DNA from: Minisyncoccota bacterium
GTDB lineage: Bacteria; Patescibacteriota; Microgenomatia; UBA1400; PJMF01
Assembly (NCBI GenBank): GCA_012799795.1
Contig: JAAZKO010000061.1
Location: forward strand, 1-11,639
Length of the DNA stretch: 11,639 nt
Direction: 5' to 3'
Shown here: positions 6,115 through 11,639 of the stretch, piece after piece
How the letters are laid out: the number at the start of each line of letters is the position of its first letter
Numbering within the stretch: position 1 is the first letter of the stretch
Made by a program: the position numbers and the translations under genes
Notes under the pieces: generated by a model
What the model was told of the DNA's origin: nothing
Database searches by the model: none
The model's input: only the letters and a program-made list of their open reading frames with translations

Positions 6115-8346
6115 TTATATAACTGTAATGGTCATAGCTAATGAATAACTGCCAGTAGCTTGCCTGGCTGGGATATCTTGAGTTAAACCAATGCCCTCAA
6201 TATACCAAGAACAATTGGTTTCTGCTGAACTACCCGCAATGACTAAATCTATGGACGAGATTACGCCATTTTCAAAATACTGAGCTGATTGTGCTGTTAA
6301 ACCAGTGCTCGTGCATCCCGAGCCAGAGGGTGTAATCGTCAAAAGACTAGGATTAACCCGCAATCTACCCTCGCTTTGTAAACCGTTATACTTGTATGAA
6401 TCAGTACCACTTAACCACACAGATGACTCTCCGCCGGTTGCCGCTAATGACAATGTCCAGTTGCTAGTCGAGGTGTCGTTATAAACACGAATCCTTTGCA
6501 CCCCAACTCCGAGTGTTCCAACTGTTTGAGTTGCATTAAAAGGAAAAGAGGTGCTACTAAAATTAACAGCTGGGCTACTCACTAAATTATCAGCATCGTC
6601 CACGATGTCTACAAACAATCCGGTGTATTGCCAGGTACAACCACAACTCTCACAATCACTTTGATTATTGTGACTATCACAACTATCAGCTGTCCCAGAA
6701 CAACTACCGCTTACCCAACTGCATTGGGTACAGGTATTACAAGCCGCCTCAGCACAATTGCCGCAATTAAGAGTACCGCTGCAGGATTGAGTTGCCTTAA
6801 CAATAATTATTCTCCAACTCATACTGGCTAAACTCAAGCATAAAAATAATAAATAAATCTTTTGGTTTTTCTTAATTTTTTTGCTAAAAATCATGAAAAA
6901 AATGATTAAAAGAGTAATAACAAGTAAATAGAGCAGGTAAAACATCCAACATTCAGCTTGTTGAGCTCTAATTTCATCCGCAGAAAAAGCCTCTAAACAA
7001 GCAGCTCTTTTATATAAACCCATTTTTTGAGCAGTATTAACTACATAATCTTTATCACTGGTAAAAAATCTAATTAATTCTTGCCAAGCACAAATATTCG
7101 ATTTCTTTCTTTCAGCAGGGAAAAAATCTGGAAGATAATAACCTTCAATAGCCAGATAGTATTGACTATTCGGCTCACAATCATAAATTAAAATTAATGA
7201 ATCATCATATTTCATTTCAATAGGACTGAGAGCCTCCAAGCTTTGATCATTAAATAAAATTTCCTTTGGACTTAATTGTTGGCTATTAAATGGAGGATCA
7301 TCACTTGTATCTAATACTGCATAATCAAGCGCAAAGGCACCGGTTAAAAATCTCAATCTTACTTTTAACAAATCAGAATTCGAATCAAGTTTCTCTAAAG
7401 ATACTAAAAAATCATCAGCTCCACTTCCGGGCATATGATAGCCGGCAGAGATCAAACCTTTTTCTTGCCAATCTTGACCATCCCACACTTCCACTTTCAT
7501 TTTTAAATTTTCATCCCACCAATCATCAATTAGATTTTTAAATAATGGTTTAGTTGACAATTCACTAAATAAATAAAAATTATCTCTACCCATCATGTGT
7601 GCCATATATTCGTAGTAAGAAGTAAGTAGGGCTTGTTTTCTGACTACCAAATACAATTTACTTGATTGGGCTTTGACTTCTGTAAATTCAAGTTCTAACC
7701 AATCTTCTGTTTTCCGACTATCAAAGCTTGGTTCCCAAAAGAGCTCATCATGCTCACTGACTAGCGCCAAACACTCTTCAGCATTTTTTTCATCAGAACT
7801 GCGACAAAATGTGGGCGGGGTTTTTTCTTGAATAATTCGAGGGATACCAGCTAAATCCGGTTTTACTAAAGCAGTTTGAGAATTGACCTGATACAAAGAA
7901 AAGTTTTTTAGATAAGTAATCTCAGGTAAACCTTCATAAATCTTCACTTTTAAACTACCATCTATACACTGTAAATTAGGTAAAGCATCAAAACTAGTTG
8001 TTTCGACTGCGCTAAAAGCAGCAAAGGGGAAGGCCTCATGCTCAATTACCCAATCTTCACCATTCCAGGCAGCAATCCATGGACAACTAGTACCACCCCA
8101 GCTACAAGCCGCACACGAACAATTAGTACAACTAGTTTGATCAGCATTTCCGGTACATGCCCCACTATTGTTACAATAAGCCGCAGTCCAAGTACAACCA
8201 CAAGTCGCACAAGAACCTTCGGCAATAGTTCCACAAGCATTAGCAGTACCAGAGCAAGATGCCTGAACCTTTATCCCCAACAACAAAAAGAAAGAAAAAG
8301 ACACAAAAAAACTAAGCAATTTTTTGAGCATATGTTTACTCTTCAT
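6115..8346 (-). CDS. 743-aa Cys-rich surface protein with two membrane segments and a C-terminal WxL-like domain
   Basis: Order of parts: signal peptide (1-29, V-Q-A before Ser30); Cys-rich region 1 (31-88) with C-x2-C-x-C-x-W units; a large extracellular domain (about 90-425) beginning 'C-P-W-I-A-A-W-N-G-E-D-W' and containing 'L-R-F-L-T-G-A-F-A-L-D-Y' (331-342). Membrane helix 1 (about 468-487), a short basic turn (K-K-I-K-K-N-Q-K, 489-496), hydrophobic segment 2 (497-516), Cys-rich region 2 (522-570) and a WxL-like domain (576-743, 'N-W-T-L-S-L-A-A' at 629-636, last residue T-V-I) follow. The large domain resembles one I recall from Bacteroidota and other surface proteins, of unknown role. 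The C-terminal domain is a paralogue of the 217-aa protein. The ATG at 8346 overlaps the upstream stop by 11 nt; Met6 (8331), 4 nt after that stop, is an equally good start. The second half looks like a fused secreted protein with its own signal peptide (internal Met485). Confidence 0.85.
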   Translation of the reverse strand: MKSKHMLKKLLSFFVSFSFFLLLGIKVQASCSGTANACGTIAEGSCATCGCTWTAAYCNNSGACTGNADQTSCTNCSCAACSWGGTSCPWIAAWNGEDWVIEHEAFPFAAFSAVETTSFDALPNLQCIDGSLKVKIYEGLPEITYLKNFSLYQVNSQTALVKPDLAGIPRIIQEKTPPTFCRSSDEKNAEECLALVSEHDELFWEPSFDSRKTEDWLELEFTEVKAQSSKLYLVVRKQALLTSYYEYMAHMMGRDNFYLFSELSTKPLFKNLIDDWWDENLKMKVEVWDGQDWQEKGLISAGYHMPGSGADDFLVSLEKLDSNSDLLKVRLRFLTGAFALDYAVLDTSDDPPFNSQQLSPKEILFNDQSLEALSPIEMKYDDSLILIYDCEPNSQYYLAIEGYYLPDFFPAERKKSNICAWQELIRFFTSDKDYVVNTAQKMGLYKRAACLEAFSADEIRAQQAECWMFYLLYLLVITLLIIFFMIFSKKIKKNQKIYLLFLCLSLASMSWRIIIVKATQSCSGTLNCGNCAEAACNTCTQCSWVSGSCSGTADSCDSHNNQSDCESCGCTWQYTGLFVDIVDDADNLVSSPAVNFSSTSFPFNATQTVGTLGVGVQRIRVYNDTSTSNWTLSLAATGGESSVWLSGTDSYKYNGLQSEGRLRVNPSLLTITPSGSGCTSTGLTAQSAQYFENGVISSIDLVIAGSSAETNCSWYIEGIGLTQDIPARQATGSYSLAMTITVI

Positions 8347-9040
8347 GATATGACAGCTGAATTATTACAAAATTATCTTCTCCAGGTAAAATATCTCCCA
8401 CAAACAAAATATACTCTGCTCCGCTCTGTTCTTTTCCTTCGAATAGAGAAGTCATTTGTCCCTCAGGACGCTTTTCAGCGCTAGAAGTGCTGTTAACAAC
8501 AATATCGATGGGTGGTAATTTTGCTTTTTGGGAATTATTTTCTGATTTTTCTATTTTTACTAACGAAGAAGGATAATTGATGCGAAATTTAAAAACCAAG
8601 TCTTTAATTAAATTTTGACTGGTATTTTTAAAGGAAATTTCACTTTTTATTTTCTTGTCTTCAAGAAAATATTTAAGACTCAGAGGACAAGATTCAATAC
8701 TACTTGACCCAATAATTCCGGAGCCCGTTGCTTCCCAATTCCAGTTCAAGTTGTGTTCCCAAAGTGTAATTTTTTGAGGATCTGCGCTTTGATAGGGATA
8801 AAAAAATTCAGCCCCCCATTCAAACTCAACCGTATTTTTTGTTTTTTTATTCTTTTCTGTTTCCTCAATAATAAAATCCGCTTCTTTTTCTTGATCTTTG
8901 GGCAAAACAAAGTGATATGTTTCAGCGGTGATTGAATTAAAAATTAAGTCCTGATTAGCAGCATTAATTGTTTGAAAAACTATGAGAAAAACGATAACAA
9001 AAAATAATAAAACTAAACCAGAGAAAAATCTATTTTTCAT
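8336..9040 (-). CDS. Hypothetical exported protein, 234 aa (first gene of the surface cluster)
   Basis: I do not recognise this protein. Residues 1-27 are a clear signal peptide (M-K-N-R-F-F, a long Leu/Val/Phe core, I-N-A). The mature protein is strand-rich: an N-terminal charged stretch (E/K-rich, about 50-70), an aromatic part 'L-N-W-N-W-E' (about 98-103), then a region with 'I-S-F-K-N-T-S-Q-N' and 'L-V-F-K-F-R-I' typical of Ig-like or DUF11-like extracellular beta domains, and a closing 'L-P-G-E-D-N-F-V-I-I-Q-L'. No anchor is seen. It overlaps the 743-aa gene by 11 nt (or stops 4 nt before its second Met), so the two are translationally coupled and probably work together. No SD is seen before ATG 9040; the nitroreductase stop lies 46 nt upstream. 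Confidence 0.7.
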   Translation of the reverse strand: MKNRFFSGLVLLFFVIVFLIVFQTINAANQDLIFNSITAETYHFVLPKDQEKEADFIIEETEKNKKTKNTVEFEWGAEFFYPYQSADPQKITLWEHNLNWNWEATGSGIIGSSSIESCPLSLKYFLEDKKIKSEISFKNTSQNLIKDLVFKFRINYPSSLVKIEKSENNSQKAKLPPIDIVVNSTSSAEKRPEGQMTSLFEGKEQSGAEYILFVGDILPGEDNFVIIQLSYHEE

Positions 9041-9068
9041 CTCAAGACTAGCTTAACACCGCCCTGCC

Positions 9069-9088
9069 AAAAAAACAAATCTTTTTTT
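9069..9088. terminator. A/T-only hairpin behind the nitroreductase gene
   Basis: Seven A (9069-9075) face seven T (9082-9088) across CAAATC, overlapping the nitroreductase stop. It leaves a T-run after the stem on the minus strand. There are no G-C pairs, so it is at best a weak terminator. Confidence 0.2.
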
Positions 9089-9545
9089 ATTTTGGGTAAC
9101 CAATTGGAATCATCGCAATAATTTCCACATCTTCAGGGACTTGAAGGATTTCACGAGCCATTTTTTCTGGTTCTGGGTCATTAAAATCTTTAACATAAGT
9201 CCAGCAGCCGGCTAAACCATGCGCATGGGCGGCTAACAAAATGTTTTCGCCAGCACAAGCAATGCTTAAATAATTGGATGGTGAAAAGTCGGCGCCGGTT
9301 TTGCTCATACAGAGCACAATACACATTGGAGCATTGGCTATGAAACTCGCCCAAGGCTGAACTTGTGATAGCGCTTGGCGCTGATCTCGATCTTTAACCA
9401 CAATGAAAGCCCAAGGCTGATAATTATGCGCTGAAGGTGCCTTACGCGCACAATCCAAAATATCATCGACAATTTCTTGAGAAATAGGGGTGTCTTTGAA
9501 TTTTCTAATTGATCTTCTAGTTTTTAGGCAAGTAAGAGCGTCCAT
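9087..9545 (-). CDS. Nitroreductase-family flavoprotein, short form
   Basis: The start 'T-R-R-S-I-R-K-F' (9-16) and 'A-P-S-A-H-N-Y-Q-P-W' (36-45) are the two FMN-phosphate and FMN-ring contact regions of the nitroreductase superfamily. 'G-E-N-I-L-L-A-A-H-A-H-G-L-A-G-C-W' (99-115) is the conserved helix before the last strand. At 152 aa it ends right after 'I-P-I-G-Y-P' and lacks the C-terminal tail that many members have, though minimal forms of this size exist. Members are FMN-dependent NAD(P)H oxidoreductases, usually dimers in the cytoplasm; the substrate here cannot be told. TATAAT with an extended TG motif ends 10 nt before ATG 9545 and there is no SD, so the leader would be only about 4 nt. 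Confidence 0.92.
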   Translation of the reverse strand: MDALTCLKTRRSIRKFKDTPISQEIVDDILDCARKAPSAHNYQPWAFIVVKDRDQRQALSQVQPWASFIANAPMCIVLCMSKTGADFSPSNYLSIACAGENILLAAHAHGLAGCWTYVKDFNDPEPEKMAREILQVPEDVEIIAMIPIGYPK

Positions 9546-9555
9546 AATAATAATT

Positions 9556-9564
9556 ATTATAGCA
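9556..9564 (-). promoter_or_regulatory. Extended -10 promoter of the nitroreductase gene
   Basis: TGCTATAAT on the minus strand (TG-n-TATAAT, an extended -10) ends 10 nt before ATG 9545. No good -35 is seen. The leader would be almost absent. Confidence 0.55.
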
Positions 9565-9601
9565 AAAGTGAAAAAAATGAAATTAAAAGAATAAACTACA
9601 G

Positions 9602-10267
9602 TTAATATCTAGTTTTCTCTAATCTAATATCTTTATCATCAATCAATACATAACTGGCATGTTTACACATAATTGAACCAGTATTAATAAAATTATTAGT
9701 AAAATCTAAATCAGCATTATGCGAATGACCAAAAATATTAATATAATCAGCATTTAAGTTTTCTTTGAGAATGCGATTGGTGTGCTGGCCAACTTTGGAG
9801 TGCTGACCGATTTTGGGAAATAAAGAAAAAAGAATTCTTTCTGATTTAGCAATCAAATAACAAAGAATTTTTGGTCTGCGACGAAAAATCTTATCATAAA
9901 AATTAATAAATTTACCCATAGTAAACCCTGTCGTTAGTCGATGACCGTGTTCACAATGAAATTTTTGGCCGAATAGTTCGAATTGATAACTATCACAAGT
10001 CTCTACAGCAAACAAAGAACAACGTTCGTCAGATAAATGTTTAGGATCATGATTACCATAAATATAAATGGTGTTTTTTTCTAGCAACAAATCAAACAAA
10101 TCTTGCCACTTGGAATTGACAAATTTTTCAAAAGAAACACACCAACTATCCCAAAAATCACCGTTAATAATGACTTGATCAACGGGTTCGATTAAGTCTT
10201 TCAAAAAATTAAATTGTCTTTGATTGAATTTTGAAAGATGAGTGTCTGAGATAATTAGCTTTGTCAT
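9602..10267 (-). CDS. Calcineurin-like metallophosphoesterase (UDP-diacylglucosamine pyrophosphatase-like)
   Basis: With the start at 10267 the protein has 221 aa and begins directly with the first metal motif. Visible are D-T-H (8-10), G-D-F-W-D (36-40), G-N-H-D (71-74), 'E-H-G-H-R' (106-110) and G-H-S-H (180-183), the five metal and phosphate ligand blocks of the family. The G-D-F-W-D form and a long insert before G-H-S-H resemble LpxH-like enzymes, which cleave UDP-2,3-diacylglucosamine. A lipid A role is unlikely to be safe to claim here; many minimal genomes carry such proteins with unknown substrate. The frame stays open upstream to 10378, but that stretch runs through the tRNA-Ser gene, so the tRNA sets the limit. 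ATG 10267 lies 12 nt after the tRNA 3' end, with no SD. Confidence 0.9.
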   Translation of the reverse strand: MTKLIISDTHLSKFNQRQFNFLKDLIEPVDQVIINGDFWDSWCVSFEKFVNSKWQDLFDLLLEKNTIYIYGNHDPKHLSDERCSLFAVETCDSYQFELFGQKFHCEHGHRLTTGFTMGKFINFYDKIFRRRPKILCYLIAKSERILFSLFPKIGQHSKVGQHTNRILKENLNADYINIFGHSHNADLDFTNNFINTGSIMCKHASYVLIDDKDIRLEKTRY

Positions 10268-10279
10268 AAAATAGAAATG

Positions 10280-10364
10280 CGGAAGCGGTGGGATTCGAAC
10301 CCACGAAACCCAAAAGGGTTCAGGTTTAGCAAACCTGTGCAATTGGCCACTATGCGACGCTTCC
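10280..10364 (-). tRNA. tRNA-Ser(GCT)
   Basis: The minus strand gives a complete class II tRNA. Acceptor arms are GGAAGCG / CGCTTCC, the D-arm is GCA...TGC, and the anticodon arm is CAGGT-TTGCTAA-ACCTG with anticodon GCT (reads AGC/AGU). The long variable arm is AACCC-tttt-GGGTT and the T-arm GTGGG-TTCGAAT-CCCAC. The discriminator is G and CCA is not encoded. It lies 12 nt ahead of the phosphoesterase gene and is probably the first element of the same transcript. Confidence 0.97.
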
Positions 10365-10405
10365 ATATTAAATAGCAAATTTTACAAAGCTAGTAAAAAC
10401 TCTTG

Positions 10406-10420
10406 CATTATAACAAAGAT
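10406..10420 (-). promoter_or_regulatory. Extended -10 promoter of the tRNA-Ser(GCT)/phosphoesterase unit
   Basis: On the minus strand this is ATCTTTGTTATAATG, with TG-T-TATAAT as an extended -10 and no clear -35. The start would be near 10400, about 36 nt before the tRNA. The same 15 bases occur at 10939-10953 ahead of the EamA gene. Confidence 0.6.
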
Positions 10421-10452
10421 GTTTTTAATTGAATAGCAATTGTCTCTAGAAA

Positions 10453-10875
10453 TTATTTGGCAAAAGCAATCAAAATTGCTCCCACACTAATTAAAACAGT
10501 CCCTAAAATACCCGACCAACTCAATTTTTCTCCCAAAAATAAAGCGGCAAAAATAATAGCAATTACAATACTCATTTTATCGATGGGCATTACCTTGCTT
10601 ACTTCACCAATTTGAATAGCTCGAAAGTAAAACAGCCAAGATAAACCAGTAGCAATACCTGATAAAATCAAAAAAATCCAAGTTGTTTTTGTAATATTTG
10701 TAATTTCTTTACTTAAGCCTTGAGCAAAAACTATGCCCCAAGTAAAAATTAACACAACGGTAGTGCGTATAGCAGTAGCTAAATTAGAATTGAGATCTTT
10801 AAGGCCAATTTTGGCTAAAATAGATACTAAAGCGGCAAAGATAGCTGATAAAAGAGCAAAAACAAACCAAGACAT
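10453..10875 (-). CDS. Half-size EamA/DMT-family transporter
   Basis: The 140-aa protein is almost wholly hydrophobic, with about five membrane helices (near 3-22, 33-52, 65-84, 98-115, 121-139). The end 'A-L-F-L-G-E-K-L-S-W-S-G-I-L-G-T-V-L-I-S-V-G' (111-132) is the signature of the EamA domain of drug/metabolite exporters. Normal family members have ten helices, made of two such domains, so this one-domain form would have to work as a dimer; single-domain EamA proteins are known in many bacteria. The substrate is unknown. AAAGG lies 6 nt before ATG 10875, a usable SD, and a TGTTATAAT promoter stands about 65 nt upstream, so this gene has a normal leader unlike several neighbours. Confidence 0.9.
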   Translation of the reverse strand: MSWFVFALLSAIFAALVSILAKIGLKDLNSNLATAIRTTVVLIFTWGIVFAQGLSKEITNITKTTWIFLILSGIATGLSWLFYFRAIQIGEVSKVMPIDKMSIVIAIIFAALFLGEKLSWSGILGTVLISVGAILIAFAK

Positions 10876-10889
10876 TTTTCGCCTTTCTT

Positions 10890-10917
10890 AAATTTTTAAA
10901 AAATAAATTAAAAATTT
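10890..10917. repeat. 10-bp A/T inverted repeat in the EamA leader
   Basis: AAATTTTTAA (10890-10899) and TTAAAAATTT (10908-10917) form a perfect 10-bp stem with an 8-nt loop, in the 5' leader of the EamA gene. It has no G-C pairs; it may be a weak RNA hairpin, a protein site or chance. Confidence 0.3.
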
Positions 10918-10938
10918 TACAAAAAAAATAAGCCGTAA

Positions 10939-10953
10939 CATTATAACAAAGAT
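10939..10953 (-). promoter_or_regulatory. Extended -10 promoter of the EamA gene
   Basis: ATCTTTGTTATAATG on the minus strand, identical over 15 nt to the promoter at 10406-10420, with TG-T-TATAAT. Transcription would start near 10933, giving a leader of about 58 nt that holds the SD. A divergent plus-strand promoter begins 36 nt away. Confidence 0.6.
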
Positions 10954-10988
10954 ATATTACGTTTTGCTGAATAAAAAAGACGTTTTTA

Positions 10989-10997
10989 TGTTATAAT
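10989..10997 (+). promoter_or_regulatory. Extended -10 promoter of the right-end secreted-protein gene
   Basis: TGTTATAAT on the plus strand is a full extended -10 (TG-n-TATAAT). TTGCTG at 10964 is too far for a standard -35 (22-nt spacer). The start would be near 11004, leaving a leader of about 88 nt. Confidence 0.55.
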
Positions 10998-11028
10998 GGG
11001 CCTCAAGTTAATCTATTTTTAGTTTTGC

Positions 11029-11040
11029 AATTTGCAAATT
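11029..11040. promoter_or_regulatory. 12-nt perfect palindrome in the leader, possible operator
   Basis: AATTTGCAAATT reads the same on both strands, and a second TTGCAA core lies 7 nt upstream (11025-11030). It sits about 25 nt behind the predicted transcription start of the secreted-protein gene, a suitable place for a repressor site. Confidence 0.35.
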
Positions 11041-11091
11041 AATAGATTGAATTTTAAAAAACCAGTGCTAATGCTGCCAGCAAAGGAATTT

Positions 11092-11639
11092 ATGCGCAAT
11101 TTGCGTCGCCTAAAACAGATACTCCCCGCATTCTTTTTAATTTTACAGATACTTTTCTCCTTCGCTCCGTTAGGCACTCTCATTCCTACTGTTCGAGCAC
11201 AAGAATTAGACCCACAACCCATCCAAGTCCAAAGTCAGCTTAAGCTAGATAATTATAGTGGTGATTTTGCTGTCTATTATGTGGTAGATGGGGAGATTGT
11301 GGCGCATCAAGGAACTAGTGTAGATAAACTTGAATTATTGTTAGCCAGTGTATCTGACGAGGATGTAATAGAGCATCAGCCAGAGCGCTTAGTTTTAAAA
11401 ACTGTTGATAAAAATTTCTATTTATTATCTGGCGGGATTGATAAAAGCTATCAAGACGAAAACTTAGAATTAAGCAATGATGATAAAAATTATTTATATA
11501 ACGATTGGCAAATTGATGAACAAGAAGCAAGTACAACTTGGACTGTTCGTGAAGACGTAACTTATCGTTTTCCCCTGAATGAGCAAGTACAACTTCGTTT
11601 TAACCATTTACCCAGTGAAAGCGGCGTCTTAACTATTGA
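11092..11639 (+). CDS. Secreted protein of unknown family, N-terminal part (runs off the window)
   Basis: An open frame of 182 codons reaches the right edge without a stop. ATG 11092 is preferred because AAAGGA (11082-11087) lies 4 nt ahead; the in-frame ATG 11071 has no SD. The product begins M-R-N-L-R-R-L-K-Q, followed by a hydrophobic segment and 'V-R-A-Q' at about 35-38, a classic signal peptide with cleavage after Ala. The mature part is acidic and polar with alternating strands ('L-K-L-D-N-Y-S-G-D-F-A-V-Y-Y-V-V-D-G-E'), as in extracellular beta domains. No repeats, catalytic motif or anchor is visible in the part present. I do not recognise the family. It has its own extended -10 promoter, divergent from the EamA gene. 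Confidence 0.8.
   Translation, partial: MRNLRRLKQILPAFFLILQILFSFAPLGTLIPTVRAQELDPQPIQVQSQLKLDNYSGDFAVYYVVDGEIVAHQGTSVDKLELLLASVSDEDVIEHQPERLVLKTVDKNFYLLSGGIDKSYQDENLELSNDDKNYLYNDWQIDEQEASTTWTVREDVTYRFPLNEQVQLRFNHLPSESGVLTI

Noticed and set aside
8038..8484. Thr/Ser-rich plus-strand open frame
   Set aside because: It is the antisense shadow of the Cys-rich region and start of the 743-aa gene; its low-complexity sequence comes from the Cys/Gly/Thr codons of the real gene.
10268..10378. N-terminal extension of the phosphoesterase frame
   Set aside because: It runs through the tRNA-Ser(GCT) gene on the same strand, and the family motif D-T-H normally begins within the first ten residues, as it does from ATG 10267.
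11019..11536. Two short minus-strand open frames at the right end
   Set aside because: Both lie opposite the plus-strand frame with signal peptide, SD and promoter, which is open across the whole stretch; the minus frames have neither signals nor family resemblance.
1..11639. CRISPR array, insertion sequence, toxin-antitoxin pair
   Set aside because: No regularly spaced repeats, transposase frame or terminal inverted repeats were seen, and the 155-aa and 73-aa genes are convergent with separate signals, unlike a toxin-antitoxin operon.

Overview
The window is AT-rich, densely packed bacterial DNA. Genes are small, most lie on the minus strand, and two tRNA-Ser genes carry no encoded CCA. Several start codons lack a Shine-Dalgarno (SD) sequence and instead sit 5-10 nt behind a TATAAT box. 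Together with short, minimal versions of common enzymes and many secreted proteins of unknown family, this suggests a Patescibacteria/CPR-type genome. That is an inference from style; no marker gene settles it. The standard code fits all frames.

Left part (1-1631): the 3' end of an HD-type phosphohydrolase, then about 380 bases without a convincing gene (a 10-codon frame behind a good SD, and a more GC-rich stretch with a start-less open frame). Next come a 155-aa acidic protein of unknown function (+) and a small basic 73-aa protein (-) with its own SD and intrinsic terminator and clearly higher GC. A tRNA-Ser(GGA) follows, whose 3' trailer carries an 11-nt perfect complement of its own T-arm.

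Housekeeping block (1692-3567): a 78-aa hypothetical protein (+) meets an AlkD-type DNA glycosylase (-) with overlapping stop codons. Behind AlkD lies a patatin-like phospholipase/esterase.

Cell-surface block (3604-9040, all minus; transcription runs from 9040 down to 3621): five secreted or membrane proteins in a row. They are a 234-aa exported protein, a 743-aa Cys-rich two-membrane-segment protein ending in a WxL-like domain, a 380-aa DUF916-like protein with a C-terminal membrane anchor, a 149-aa exported protein, and a 217-aa secreted protein that is almost entirely the same WxL-like domain. This resembles the WxL / WxL-interacting-protein clusters of Gram-positive bacteria (WxL proteins plus a membrane-anchored DUF916/DUF3324 partner), with diverged motifs and unfamiliar partners. 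It is the most interesting item in the window.

Right part (9087-11639): a short nitroreductase, a metallophosphoesterase starting only 12 nt after tRNA-Ser(GCT), a half-size EamA/DMT transporter, and divergently the start of another secreted protein (+) that leaves the window. The same 15-nt extended -10 sequence precedes both the tRNA-Ser(GCT) unit and the EamA gene.
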